Below, in pieces: positions 12,641 to 25,500 of a DNA stretch of 64,000 nt. The DNA is taken from positions 48,605,416 to 48,669,415 of the forward strand of contig OX421966.1 in NCBI GenBank assembly GCA_949128115.1. The letters run 5' to 3'. Every line of letters starts with the position of its first letter. Positions within the stretch are counted from its first letter, which is position 1. Source of the stretch: Anaspis maculata. Taxonomy: Eukaryota; Arthropoda; Insecta; Coleoptera; Scraptiidae. A model generated the notes under the pieces. That model saw nothing but the letters and a program-made list of their open reading frames with translations. It ran no database searches and had not been told where the DNA came from. A program made the translations under genes and the position numbers.

Positions 12641-14290
12641 CCATCTTCGAAACAGACTCAAGTGATGAGACTGATGAGTTAACAGTTGATATTCACAGTG
12701 CTTATCCCGAAAATATTGAATTCTCTACGAAAAAATTGTGGTTTCTCAACTTAGGGAAACAATAGGTGCTTTCCTTTTACCACAAAACTCACTGATCTGA
12801 TCTAAGTTGGAGAGAGAAAGAGCGAGAAATCATATGCGCGAAAGTGAGATATCCGAGGAGATACCACTAACAACTTAGGTCAGAATACTTAGTTCAGGTT
12901 GTATAAGGAAAGCACCTAATGCTTAGGGGCATCATTGTCTAAAGCTGTCAAAAATGAAAATTACCAACAAATCCTATATTTATGTTTATCTTGGACAAAA
13001 ACAGCATCAATTGCTTACGCCTATTGATATTAAAAAATCAGAGTATCAATTTTTTATCAAACAAGTTTTACACCTACTTTTTTTCTGAAAATGGAATAAC
13101 GGCTACAGAAAAGATGATTTTATGTTTCTATTGCCTGATAGATACAATAGCTTTTGGTATTTTCTGATAGAGGAAGAACTTCACTTAGTATTACACACAA
13201 AAACAGTGGAACTGCTCCATCATTCATCAGTAAAAAAAAGAAATGCAAGACAATCATTTTCGGGAGAAAATTGGGCATATAATCACTTTCACAACAGACC
13301 AATTTTCTGATCTTGTGATGAATAAAGGCACATTTTTTTATCGTTTTCATGTATAAAATGGTCAAGAACAATTCTGTTGGAAATATTCAATTGAGATGTT
13401 TCTAACCATACGGAATTCGAAATTACAAACCGAGGGGCAAACCGCTGGTCAAATTCTGTACACCAGACTTCCCCCTCGTAAGGATTTCCCCCGGACTTCC
13501 CCCGGACTTCCCCTGGACTTCCTCCGGCATGTACAACCAGACTTCCCCAGCGGTTTGCCTCTCGTTACAAACCGACAATTTCAGATGGCAAAAATCGTCG
13601 TTTTTTCAGTAAAACTTGTTTAATCGTGTTTCAATTCAATTTTAAACACCATATTTGATTCAGAGGCCAAGATTTAGTTGGAAACGATACCACACTTGCC
13701 GATATCAATCCACGTTTCCCGAAAGGCTTCTGCGCATACCTGTGAAAGTAGGACGTTGTCATATCTATATCACGACAACAAGTTGACAACACTGTAATAC
13801 GGTGTGCGTGTGTAATGTCACGCAAATTTCAGCTGACAGCGCTTGACGTCGATTTGACGTTTCGACAGATCTAACCAAATAACGCTCTTGCTTCGTTGAT
13901 CGCCTTGCAGCTCGTTGTGTTTCGTATCACCTGAATCTTTTCTGCGTCTTTCTGCCATACGGCACGTAACATTTCATTCCTGAACAATATTAAATGTTGA
14001 ATGGTTAGGAGGTTATGTTTGTTGTTTGTTTACATTTCGATTATTGATTGACAGTTGCCATTGACAGTGACACTTCGTGCGTCAAAATTGAAATTACCGC
14101 GCTCTGCAGGTATGCGTTCTCATGTGTGCGCTGAAGTGATGTACGTGATGGTAAACGTGGATTCGAGGTTTTTGAGAGAAAAACAAAATAAATTTTGCCG
14201 ATCTTCTTTTTTTTCAGGCAAACCCAAACTACTTATCAACAATTCAATCGTCAAGCAAATATTTTGAAGCCTTGAGGCATCTAAATATGA
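12641..14290. other. Intergenic DNA with one small TIR element
   Basis: This stretch between Spt6 and the solo LTR is AT-rich, with no supported gene. The only structure I see is the small inverted-repeat element at 13432-13563. Open frames here are short and lack splice context or recognisable domains. Confidence 0.5.
13432..13563. mobile_element. Small element with 17 bp inverted ends and an iterated CCCCGGACTTC core
   Basis: GAGGGGCAAACCGCTGG (13432-13448) is matched by its near-complement CCAGCGGTTTGCCTCTC (13547-13563). The roughly 100 bp between them carry repeated variants of CCCCGGACTTC and CAGACTTCCCC. It is GC-rich against AT-rich surroundings and has no coding capacity. Confidence 0.5.
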
Positions 14291-14496
14291 TTTTTTTCAT
14301 TTATATAAGCTACAGGGTGTCATTTACGCATTTAAAATGGCAATATTTAGCCCCCTCCCCCACAATCAATGACGCACAAGGGTGTGCCACCGAGTATTTT
14401 GATATGTTATTCCTTAGGTTTTACAAGGCCCGTATACCAAATTTCAGCTTTGTGGGAATTTGTTACGGGTTAAAACCTAATATGCCTGGGCTATTT
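14290..14496 (-). repeat. Dispersed repeat family B, third copy, inverted
   Basis: The reverse complement matches 11868-12030, sharing AGCCCAGGCAT, AAAGCTGAAATTTGGTATA and AAAATACTCGG. It starts beside an ACAGGGTG motif at 14312. The solo LTR lies at its left-hand reading end, so the LTR inserted at or next to this older repeat. Confidence 0.5.
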
Positions 14497-14500
14497 ATAT

Positions 14501-15184
14501 TGTTACGAGCGGCGATCCCGTTTATATTGGTAAACACTCGATCTTTCTGGATCCTTCCATCCATTAGATCGCAGTGTAGAAGTCTAGAGCGATCTGGTGC
14601 ATTCCAGAGCGTTCATGTATGTATTTATAGACTATACAAATAGAGAAGACCATATGTTATCACCACCGTCGTCACGGATATTGGGGCATCAAAAATCAGC
14701 CAACCATTTTTTGAATGATGGGACTCGCCAGGTTCCTACGCAACCGTAAAAATCCGTGACAACATGTGGTCTTTTCTATTTGTATTGTTTATAAAACTGA
14801 ATGGAGACTTCAACGTTCGATCAAGGCACATCAGTCCACTTTGGCGGAGGTGCAGATTCCAGAACACATGGAAAGCACGCGGAAGGTGTGTGTGATTATT
14901 CAGGAATAGTCTAGAAACCGCATATGCCAAGCACTATGGAATTTGCTGGAAGTAGACAGAAAGCTCGGGAACGCTGTTCGGAAGCCTTATATAAGGCATC
15001 AGCCGGCAGCTCGCGGCAGTATATTGAATTGGAAGAGCGAGCGGATAAGCGTGCGATAATTACAGCGATATTCCAAGTAGATAATTGTTGGCGTATATTC
15101 ATTGTAGTACGCAGAAATGAACAGTGTGCGTTTTCAAACGATCGTCTCAATTATATTCGAACCCGTACGCGAGATATCGTAACA
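14501..15184 (+). mobile_element. Solo LTR, Ty3/gypsy type
   Basis: The 684 bp unit starts TGTTACGAGCGGC and ends ATCGTAACA, so it has the TG...CA ends of an LTR and a short inverted terminus TGTTACG/CGTAACA. It is flanked by the 4 bp duplication ATAT (14497-14500 and 15185-15188). A TATA box (TTATATAAGG, about 14987-14996) is followed by a plausible start region. No internal gag-pol lies on either side, so it is a solo LTR left by recombination. A hairpin with arms of about 40 bp (14628-14790) sits in its middle. Assignment to gypsy rests on end sequence and duplication length only. Confidence 0.75.
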
Positions 15185-15188
15185 ATAT

Positions 15189-16525
15189 GTTGTCTTCTTT
15201 ACCTAAAATCAGGCTCAAACTAGATTTACGAGGCCATATTTGCTACTTGAATCATAACAACTCTGATGCAAGACACGTTATTCAACAAATGATGCCACAT
15301 ACAACCAGTCAGATTCGACAAAATTGAATTTTCAGCAATTCGATTGGTTGTGCTCCATTTGGAGCGCTTTTTCGATCACGACCCATGAACACGAACCAAT
15401 GTAAAATGTCCGGACAATTATGATCGTCTCAAAGTTTCGATGGGGCGTCTCATGATCACGTGGGAATACCTCTGTATACCTAGTTTGGTTTATAACTCAT
15501 GGATGTCGTATTCGTGAAATATTGGACAATAGAGTATTATACTAAAAAAAATTTTGATTGAAATGGAAACTACATTGAAAAATAATTGACCCGTGTTTTT
15601 TTATTCAGTCAAAAACCGTATCGTTTGGGCGTAATAAATAAATAACATCAACTAGTTCTGACGTCACAGCGAGTCACCGCCTATACTGCCTGTGTAAATG
15701 ACGTCAGAAATAGGCAGAATGTAGAAATTTCATTTATTCATTGCAACCAAACGATACGATTTTTGGCTAAATAAAAAAATACAGGTCAGTTATTTTTCAA
15801 TAGAGTTTCTGTTTCCATCGAAAAAAATATATTTTTTTGAAAATATAATACTCCATTTCAAAATTGTCTGGACAAATTCATGTTGACCGGACTACTGATA
15901 TTAAAAGACTCTATGTTAAAAGCCATGTTGGCGCATTGTGATTTCTGATTTTCTCGTAATGCGCGATAAAAATCGTTGAGAGAAAAATGTATTATTGGTA
16001 AGGACAAACCTGGAACGTAAAGCTACTTGTACAAACTTTACTACCTATGACCGCGCATCTTCCTGCACCGGCGTTAGGGGTCTGACGAGGTCCTCTCTTG
16101 ATGGACCGCGCGTATGGAGGCCTACTGTTTAGATGGATCCCACCATCTAACATCCAAGCATCACATTGGGGCTCGGTGACACCGGCCGGCCTGGAGAGGT
16201 GCTGCAATAGATCCAAAGTGAGGCCTACCCCATCACTCCCCAAATTCAATTAAGAATGTTCATAAATAGTCAAACAAAACCTCTCACATGCGGTATGCCA
16301 TTGCAATGCGCTTTACCATAGGCTTTTACTTTTACAAATCGAAGGATGCGTCGCAAGGCGGTATATCTTGGGAACAAAAAAAAAATCATGCGGAATGATG
16401 TCACAAAGTACCGTGCGATCAACAACAAAAAAATTGTTGAAAGTTGGCTTTGGTAGCAAAATACATCTGTAGATTTAAAAGGCTGAATGAGAATGAGTAT
16501 ATTTTTTGACACCAAAGCCACCCTT
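15189..16525. other. Intergenic DNA, mostly repeats
   Basis: No gene is supported. It contains the foldback at 15515-15872 and, at about 16015-16250, an island that is clearly GC-richer than its surroundings. The island's minus-strand frame (16249-15992) matches nothing I recognise. It may be a fragment of an unidentified repeat. Confidence 0.45.
15515..15872. mobile_element. Foldback/MITE-like inverted repeat
   Basis: Arms of about 110-125 bp (15515-15625 and 15745-15872) pair imperfectly, including CAAAAACCGTATCGTTTGG against CCAAACGATACGATTTTTG. The centre has two TGACGTCA-like sites (near 15660 and 15699). Non-coding. Confidence 0.55.
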
Positions 16526-17541
16526 AAGCTTAGTCCGCACGGGCGGTATACCGCTGGTTTTTGGCGATATACCGCTATTTTTTTTGCCGCTGAAATCATC
16601 GTCCGCATGAGCGGCGAAAATCAGCGAATAATTAGTGTCACGTCTGTTGTTTAAAGTGTCAGATCCGGTTGTCAGTCGTTTGTCACGCGAATTGCATGAT
16701 GTAGTGTCTGGATATTCTTCAAAAAACGGGTGTTCTTCAAATCAAAGACGATGTTAATACCTACCTAATGTTATTGTGATAAATAAAAGAGCAAAATTCT
16801 CATAAGTACGTGGTCTTCTTTTGAGTAAGAAACTATTCTTTGCAATAGATACATGCTGGCGACGGGTGTCTTTCAATGATTTATGTGAGCATTTTGAAAT
16901 GATCAACTACAGAAATGAGCAGCCCGAGCCCATGAGAATCACAGTCACACCTACGACGATGACGAGTGACGACACGGTGTGGACAGTAACCCCGCTCTCA
17001 GCCTTGCAACTAATTGAAGAGGTTTAGAAAAGGCCTCCACTGTGGAACTTCAAACTTCCATTGCGGGAAAGACACAAACTCGGGCACAAATATATAAAAG
17101 AAAAATTGTGGCGTGAGACCTAGGTACATGTATTTTGATGGTACTCAAAACCGTGCACGTTTTCTTTTTTTCTTGATAATCTTGCCTCCGACCTTGCTCT
17201 GGTGCAACTCAAGCTCATGCAGACTGCAGATGGATTCATAACTCTGAAATCAAGCTGATACGTGTCCACCGTCCAGTAGTCACGATTTTTCCTCTCTCCC
17301 TTGGACTGGTATACACCCATCGGTGATCAAGTTTTTCCATTTCGTCTTGAGATAAGCACCGGGCTCCTTCCTAGCAAAACCTAACGTCACATTTTCATGC
17401 TGTGTCAATGCTGACACTTTGAAAACAGCGGTCAATCGCTAAAAGTTGGCGGGGATTCAACTTTTAGCGAATATCCGTTGAAAGTTGGACATTTTTGACA
17501 GGAAATCGATCCAGCGGTATATCGCCCGTGCGGACTAGCTT
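16526..17541. mobile_element. Non-autonomous DNA transposon, 1 kb, about 30 bp TIRs
   Basis: The left end (16526-16557, with TAGTCCGCACGGGCGGTATA) and right end (17511-17541) are inverted copies with few mismatches. Nothing inside encodes a recognisable transposase. The longest frame (16821-17027, 68 aa) has no known domain. Subterminal sequences near 16610-16680 and 17400-17500 also echo each other (AAAATCAGCG/TCAATCGCTAAAAG). The right end is 3 bp from the large foldback that starts at 17545. Confidence 0.6.
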
Positions 17542-17544
17542 TTA

Positions 17545-19042
17545 GTGGGGTCGGTACATATTAAAAAACGGTACTATACGGCATTTATTGATACAGAAAA
17601 TTCCTTTTGCATGAGTGTTCTACAAGGCCTATCGAACGATATTAGAAGGGGAAGCACAAAAGCTTCCTCTTAGGGGGGCCGCTGGGAGCCCTGTCAAGTT
17701 GACGGTCCAAGAACTCTTACCAAACCATCTTTCAATTCCGTCGTATTACTCAAATGGAGATGATGTGACTTCATTGTGAATCTCGATGGCATTGGTCGCC
17801 ATGTCTCTGTCATCCTTCATGATTGAAAAAATAATTTCTTCGGGAGATCCTCCTAGGGGAGATCAGAGAAATCACTTTTTATTTTTTTATATATTCAAGA
17901 GGACGCAAAGTTGGCATGTTTTGCGTCTTAACCTGTTATCTGGCATTCCCGAAATCCTATTATGAAGTCAGTTTTTTGAATTCTCAACTTTGGGCTGAAT
18001 GGTAGGCTAAGAAGTAGGTATTTTTTAACATCCAATTCAGACATCCTTTTTTCAATATCCAACTGGATGTTATTAAAATAATCGTCAGGATTGGATAGAC
18101 TGAACTAATTCCTACAGATTATGTCGTGAAAATCAATTCTAAACTACACATGGAGAGTACACAAATTATTTTTCTTTCGATCGGTCGAATTGCGCTGCCT
18201 ACTACACCCGTCAGGGAGAACGCTGAACATCGCCAGACAAAACTAGTATGAAAACAGCCTAAACGAATTCAAAACTACCTGAAACACTCATATGTGGTTC
18301 GACATTCAATTCTGAGTCAGCACTTACAGTTTTAGTCAGTTTTGAGTTTGTTTAAGCTGTTTTCATACTAGATTAGTCTGGCGATGCTCAGCGTTCTCCC
18401 TGACGGACGTAGTAGCAGCGCAATTCGACCGATCGAAAGAAAAATAATTTGTGTACTCTCCATGTGTAGTTTAGAATTGATTTTCACGACATAATCTGTA
18501 GGAATTAGTTCAGTCTATCCAATCCTGACGATTATTTTAATAACATCCAGTTGGATATTGAAAAAAGGACGTCTGAATTGGATGTTAAAAAATACCTACT
18601 TCTTAGCCTACCATTCAGCCCAAAGTTGAGAATTAAAAAAACTGACTTCATAATAGGATTTCGGGAATGCCAAATAAGAGGTGGGCAACAAAACATACCA
18701 ACTTCGCGTCCTCTTGAATATGTAAAAAAATGAAAATTGATTTCTCTGACCTCCCGAAGAAATTATTTTTTCAAGCATGAAGGACGAGAGAGACATGGCG
18801 ACCAATGGCATAGAGATTCACAATGGAATCACATCATCCCCATTTGAGTGATACAACGAAATTGAAGGATGGTTTGGGAGGAGTTCTTGGACCGTCAACT
18901 TGACAGGGCCCCCTGCGGCCCCCCTAAGGGGAAGCTTTTGTGCTTCCCCTTTTAATATCCTTCGATAGGCCTTGTAGAACACTCATGCAAAAGGAATTTT
19001 CTGTATCACCAAATGCCGTATAGGAGTGGCTACCAACCCCAC
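17545..19042. mobile_element. Large foldback element, arms about 700 bp
   Basis: Arm 17545-18276 is almost the exact reverse complement of 18338-19042, around a roughly 61 bp loop. Matching landmarks include GTGGGGTCGGTA/TACCAACCCCAC at the ends, TTCTACAAGGCCTATCGA, and CTAGTATGAAAACAGC next to the loop. Differences are scattered single bases and small gaps. No transposase or other domain is visible, and frames on one arm are mirrored on the other. It lies in intergenic DNA about 340 bp beyond the presumed PARN polyadenylation signal. Confidence 0.8.
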
Positions 19043-19385
19043 TACCTGTATGATTTTGTTCTAGGTTGGGCTTTTGATCGCACGTTGTTTCTTTCTATTT
19101 AGTCTTGAAACGACTTTGTTTTCTCTACTACTTTATTGACAATAATATTGTCACTGGGACACTACAACTTGCAGGGTTGAAGGTGACAAGTCAAGACAGT
19201 GACACGGGCTAAGCCCTCCAGCGTGAGACTTCTCCAGGACAGAATCTACAACTTTTCGTTCCTGCCCTGAGGAAAAACTTACTGGAGTTCACGTCGATAT
19301 TACAGATTTTCACAGACAGGTAAGCAATGATTTGAAGCACATCTTTGTTGTAGAGAATTTACCCTTACACTCAGGCAGGTAAATG

Positions 19386-19391
19386 TTTATT
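19386..19391 (-). terminator. PARN polyadenylation signal (candidate)
   Basis: On the minus strand AATAAA occurs about 150 bp after the PARN stop codon (19538). It is the first canonical hexamer downstream. A second AATAAA is at about 19131-19136. Confidence 0.5.
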
Positions 19392-19537
19392 AGTAAAATA
19401 GTTGTAATCTACAACAATCAACAAGGTCGAAACTAGCACGAACATAAAACAACAGTTATAATATTAAAAAAACAAGTTCAAATTCTATGTTACGTTTGCT
19501 TTTTTCTGTAGGTCCTTTCATATCAATGTATAAAAAA

Positions 19538-22500
19538 TCAATTCCAGTCATCATTTGTTTGGAACACCGGCTTGATGGAATGTGGCGGTTTTGTGCCTTG
19601 GCTTCTATTTGCTCTATTTTTATTATGTCTCCTAGCCGCGTTTGTCTCCTTGGATTTCTTCCTCAGTTCATCTTCGCTTTCTTCATCCTCATTGACAGTA
19701 GTTGTACAAGAATAGCTGCAATTTTATAATTTGCTGTTACAATAATTTCAGTTTTTGCTACAGAGTATAAAACTTGCTTTTGCTTTTTAGTGTTTTTATC
19801 CGTCCGCATCTTCTTGTTCGGGGCTTCCGAGGTCGACGGCCCTCTCTTTCTTCTGTTGGTGTACACCGGCCACGTGGTCGCGCTTAGTTCGTCTTGCCTC
19901 ATCTTGTGCGATATGACAGTGGCTCTGCTGGACTTGTTAACCTTGGTGGTGAACTCTTTCAGTGCGGTGTTTGCGTTTTCTCTTTTGTAAAGGCTAACGT
20001 AAGCAGAACAATCGTCTATCCAAGAAATCTGACCTCCACCTGAAACGTATTTTTATTTTTGAAAAAAACGGAAGTCAGAGTGGCGAAAAAAACAGTACCG
20101 TAAGGATTGAAGAGTTCGACGATGTTGGTTTGGGTCCATTCTTTGGGAAACTTTATGTAGAAGACGTGGTCCCTGGGTGGATCAGCTACGAAAAAACAAA
20201 TCAATTTACACTAGTACTTGTTACAACAATCAATACATTATTAGGTACCTACTCGAGTACCTACTATTGTTGTTACATTTATGAACGATTTCTTTTTTAA
20301 TAACGATCCAAATTACATTACAGTAGTGGGACTAGTGGGACTCCAATGCAAGGAGTAGTTTGTATAATTATTATATTGTTGAATAATAGTAATAGCAGTT
20401 CCCAAACTGTGGGTGGCACTTTGGCCGCGTTCGGCAGTTCTTACGCCGTTCTCTTTTCACTTCAACTACTACGTGACCAAGGTTTCAAGAGTTCTGATTG
20501 GTTGAACCAGCGTTTTGAAGTGAAAAGTGTAAACGGAGTTGAACTGCCGAACGCGGTTTCTGATAGAATGCGACCGCAAGCAGTTCATCCCTCAACGCTT
20601 CGAGACTTCTCTCAGGACACCTCAAGTGCAAGGAAGACAATTGCCAACATAAAGGAGGTGATAAATGCATGTAGATAGAACTCTGCACTTAGCTGCCCGG
20701 CCACCCGCCGCATCATAGATTTGGGGGTGCAAATGTGCTAACAAACTTTACTAACAAAACTTGGATCGTGTCTTGCCGCCTTTTGTTTTTACACTTGAGA
20801 AGTTGTTTTTCTGGGGGCGGTTTGTAACGTGCAATCGAGACTGCACTGTAGACGGTTCAAGCTGGGCGATACACTTCCCAGCGGGTAGTTTTAGTACTAG
20901 CAAAGTTGGAAAGGCAAAAAAGGAACCGTTTTCCAAATTTTGTTTATAATGTATTATTCATTTATTATTATTGTGGGTTGGGTTGCCCTGCCCCTGCACT
21001 GAAACTAAGTTTATTGTGCCCCACCAAGGGCGGTGGAACCAGGGGGGGGGCAAGGGGGGCCTGGCCCTTCCAATTTTCTCGATAAAGAATTTTTCTTTAT
21101 GTCAAAAAAAATAATAACGCCTTTTTTCCGAAAAAATTTCCGCCTGCGGCGCTTCTCGCTTCGCTCGCACTACTTTTCCTCTCACTTGTGCCCCCCCCAA
21201 TAATTATACACCTCCGCCGCCCCTGTGCCCCACCGACCGGACTCGGCACCGAGCCGCAAAGTGCTGCCTGGATGCTTGATGATAGGTCCATCCAAGCACT
21301 GGGGTCGACAAGCGCACGGTTTCACGGACTCCGTTTTTCACCCCCGAACGGTACTCGGGCAGAATGAGATATGAGAATGAAGAAACGGTCGCCCAACCGT
21401 AGCATGGCAGTTGAATGATTTTATTGGAAGTTCTTCTTGCAGAGTGCCTTTTTGAGTCGCAAAAACAACGTGTCAACGGTGTCAACTAAAGTTTTTTATT
21501 CGTCTATAACAATCGTCACGTCAACAATTATATCTAATAATGAAACAGGTGAACTGAAGTATTCAATCCCAATACTCCCCCTGAAACTTCAGGGTGTTGT
21601 AGGCTTCACTCCTAATTCTTGGGTGATCCTCTGATGTGCAGTTCTGGGTAACGCTTTCGTGTTGATATCCGAGATATTACTTTCGGAACCAACGTGCTTC
21701 AGCGCGATTATTCCACCATCGATTTTTTCGCGCAGGAAGTGGTGTTTTATATCGATGTGTTTCGTGCGGGAACGGTATCCGCCGTTGTTTCCCAAGTGTA
21801 TTGCTCCTTTGTTGTCGCTGTAGATGGTTGTTGGATGGTTGACAACGTCTTCTGGTAGGATGTCGGTTATCAAGTTTCTCAACCATACAGCTTCTTGGAC
21901 TGCTGCTGACAAGGACATATACTCGGCTTCTGTTGTCGATATTGCAATGGTCGGTTGTTTCTTACAGTTCCATGCGATCAAGTTGCCAAATAACTTGAAG
22001 AGGTACCCTGTCGTCGAGCGCCTATCTTCAGAATCGCTGGCCCAGTCTGCATCGCAGAATCCTTCGAGTTCGTTTCCTTTATCACCGAATTCCAGTCGAT
22101 GATCAACGGTGCCTTTCATGTAGCGTAGTACTCGTTTCACGGCTGTCCAATGTGGACGACCCGGATTATTGTTGAATCTACTTAGTAGACCCACGGCAAA
22201 GGCTAAATCTGGTCGTGTCAGTTGACTGGCGTAAATTATTGATCCAACAACTTCTTGGTAAGGAATTCGTTGCATCTCGATTTTTTCTTCTTGACTGATT
22301 GGTGCCATATCTTTGGTCAACTTCTGGTTGCAATCAACTGGTGTTGAGCAAGGATTACAGTCGTTCATATTGTAGCGTGCCAAAACATCAAGAATATATT
22401 TGGATTGGTCGATCCATATTTTCCTTGTTTTTCTGTCTCGGGTGATGGTCATTCCGAGACAATATTTAGCTTCGCCCAAATCTTTCATCGTGAAATTTGA

Positions 22501-25500
22501 TTCCAGATTTCTCTTCATTTTCTTCGTTTTTTCGTGATTGTCGCTAAAGATCAAAAGATCATCCACGTAAACTGCTACTATCAAACTTCTTGGATTCTTC
22601 TCATCAAAGTAGATGCATTGGTCGGAATTTGATTGTTTGAGGCCGAATTTCTTGAGCACCTTACTTAGTTTCATATTCCAAGCTCTACTTCCTTGTTTCA
22701 ATCCGTAAATCGCTTTTTGCAGTTTGCATACTTTCGTTTCTTGACCTTCAACTTCAAATCCTTTAGGCTGTGTCATATATATCTCTTCTTCAATGTCGCC
22801 GTGCAGGAAGGCCGTTGTTACATCCATGTGAGTGATGTCTAAATCGAATTTGGCGGCCATTGCTAGCAACATTCGAAGGGAGGTATGTTGAATCACAGGT
22901 GCGTATGTTTCGTTATAATCTATTCCATGTTTTTGTGAACAACCCTTGATTACTAAACGAGCCTTGTGTTTATGACTGTTACCATCTGGGTTTTTCTTGA
23001 GTTTGAATACCCATTTACAGTTCAAAACTTTACGATTTTTTGGCTGATCAGTCAATATCCACGTTTCGTTGCTCATCAGTGAACCGTATTCGGCTACCAT
23101 AGCTTCTTTCCATTTTGTTGCGTTTTCACTGTTCTGTGCTTCTTCGAATGTTGATGGTTCTTCCTCGGATATTTTCGTATTGTACGTTACATAATCGTCC
23201 CATTTTTTTGGTTTGCGGAGTCGCGATGATCGTCTTGCTTTGTCTTTATTTGCATTTGTGTCTTCGTTTGAATTTTTTACGTCTTCGATGTCTTTGATCA
23301 CGTTTTCTAATTCGCTGGTGTTGTCTTCTCCGCTGGTATTTTCTTCTTCGGTGATATTATCATCTTCCGTGATGTTTTCTTCGATGACGACATTTTCTTC
23401 GCTCAAAGGTATAAACGTGTCTTCCTTTTTCGATTCTTCTTTGTTTTTCAGTTCGTTGAATTCCTTTTCCAGGAAAATAACGTCGCGTTTCACGATTACT
23501 TGGCGTGTTCTTCTGTTGAATAGTCGATAACCTTTGGTACCTTCTGAGTAGCCAACGAAAATACACTCTTCTGACTTTGAGTCCCATTTTTTGCGTTTTT
23601 CTTTCGGTATGTGGGCCATGGCTTTACATCCAAAGATCTTCAAATGTGAAACGTTTGGTTTTCTTCCAGTCCAGGCTTCTTCCGGTGTCGTATTTTCCAA
23701 TGACTTTGTTGGGGAAATGTTGATTAAAAACACAGCAGTATTTGCGGCTTCCGCCCAAAATCTGGTGTCCAACCCTGCCTCGAACATCATGCAGCGTCCT
23801 TTCTCAACGATCGTACGGTTATATCTTTCGGCGACTGCATTTTGTTCCGGTGTGTAGACAACTGTTGTCTGATGCTGAATACCGGACTTCTTCAGAAAAT
23901 TCTTGAATGCTTCGTTTACGTATTCACGTCCATTGTCCGTTCGTAGAATTTTGATTTTTTTGTTCGTTTGATTTTCGACAAAATTCTTGAAATCTTTGAA
24001 CCGCTGAAGTACTTCGTCTTTGGTATTCAAAAAATATATGAATACTTTTCTCGTGAAATCGTCGATAAAAGTTAAGAAATACCGCGATCCTCCAAATGAT
24101 TTTTCTTGCATAGGGCCGCAGAGATCTGAATGTATCAGTTGTAACGGTTGCGTCGTTTGATGTTTGCTTGTTTGAAACGGTGTACGGTGTTGTTTGCCTT
24201 GTATGCAAGGGATGCAAGTTGATTTTCGTTTCGAATTCAACCCCATTCCGTCGACAAGTCTATCCATTTTCGTTATGATTTCATCGCTCGGATGTCCCAA
24301 TCTTCGATGCCAAATTTCGTGGTTTTCTTTCGTAGTCGTGAAATTCGCTTGATTTTTAGCCCGATCAAGTTTGTACATGCCGTCGATTTCGCTTGCAGTA
24401 GCAACTAAATTATCGTGATGATCGTAAATTGCGCATTTCTTATCATTGAAAATGACCGTATGTCCACGTTTGGTTATTTTGCTAACAGACAATAAATTCG
24501 TGGACAATTCCGGTACGTAAAGAACGTCTTTGATTTCAATCGTTTCAGATTTTTCGTTATTTCCGATCTCGAATTTAATGTCACCAATTGATTCAATTTT
24601 CAATTTCTGATTATCAGCTACGGTGCAAGTTCCGTTCGGTTTTTTTTTTGATCCGAAATTAAACTTCCGTCGTTTGTGAAATGTGCTGTAGCTCCTGAAT
24701 CTATATACCAATCATCTTGATCGACATTGTTTACAGAAAAAACTGTATAAAAAGTTCGATGAGAGTTTCTGTCACTTTGCGTATTATTTTTTGAAGAATT
24801 TTCACGCTCTCGTTTCAAGCGCTCCTTTCTTTTGAAGCAATTTCTACCGTAGTGACCAGGTTTTGAACATTCATAGCAAATTGGAGCTTTCTTATCATTT
24901 CCGCGATTTGATGCATGCTTATTCAGGAGTACTGACTCACTCTTGTGATCCTTGTCGCTCATCTTGACGTCTTGCAGTAGCTTCGTTTTGATTGCATCGG
25001 CCGTGATTTTTATTCCACTCGATTCGATGCCCATTATCATCGGTTTATATTCTTCTGGAAGTCCTGCTAGCAGCAAGGTGCCAATCCAGTCGTCTTTTAC
25101 TTCTAGTCCGATGTTCGTTAATTTGTGAGCCGTTGTGATGATCTCATTCACATATTCATCGACGGAGTCGCAATTCTCCAAGTGAGTGGTTATCAATTTT
25201 CGTAAAAGGCCCACCTTCCGAGTCAAGCCGGAGTCATCAAATGCCTTCTCGAGGTTATCCCATGCTTCTTTGGCGGTTGTGGTCGTTTGCACGTGGACGT
25301 AATTCACGGATTCTAAAGAAAGGATGATTTTCGCTCTTGCTCTTGTTATCTTCTTGGCGTCGGTTTCCGTTCCTAAAACACAATTCCAAAGGTCTTCGTG
25401 TTGAAGATATGTTTCCATGGCGAATTTCCATGTTGAGAAGTTTTCTCGTCCTTTCAATTTTTCGAGTCCCGGCAGCGTCGATTGTGCAGCCATTTCTCCG

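Noticed and set aside
15992..16249. 85-residue minus-strand frame in a GC-rich island
   Set aside because: No domain recognised; may be a fragment of an unidentified repeat, but I could not support it.
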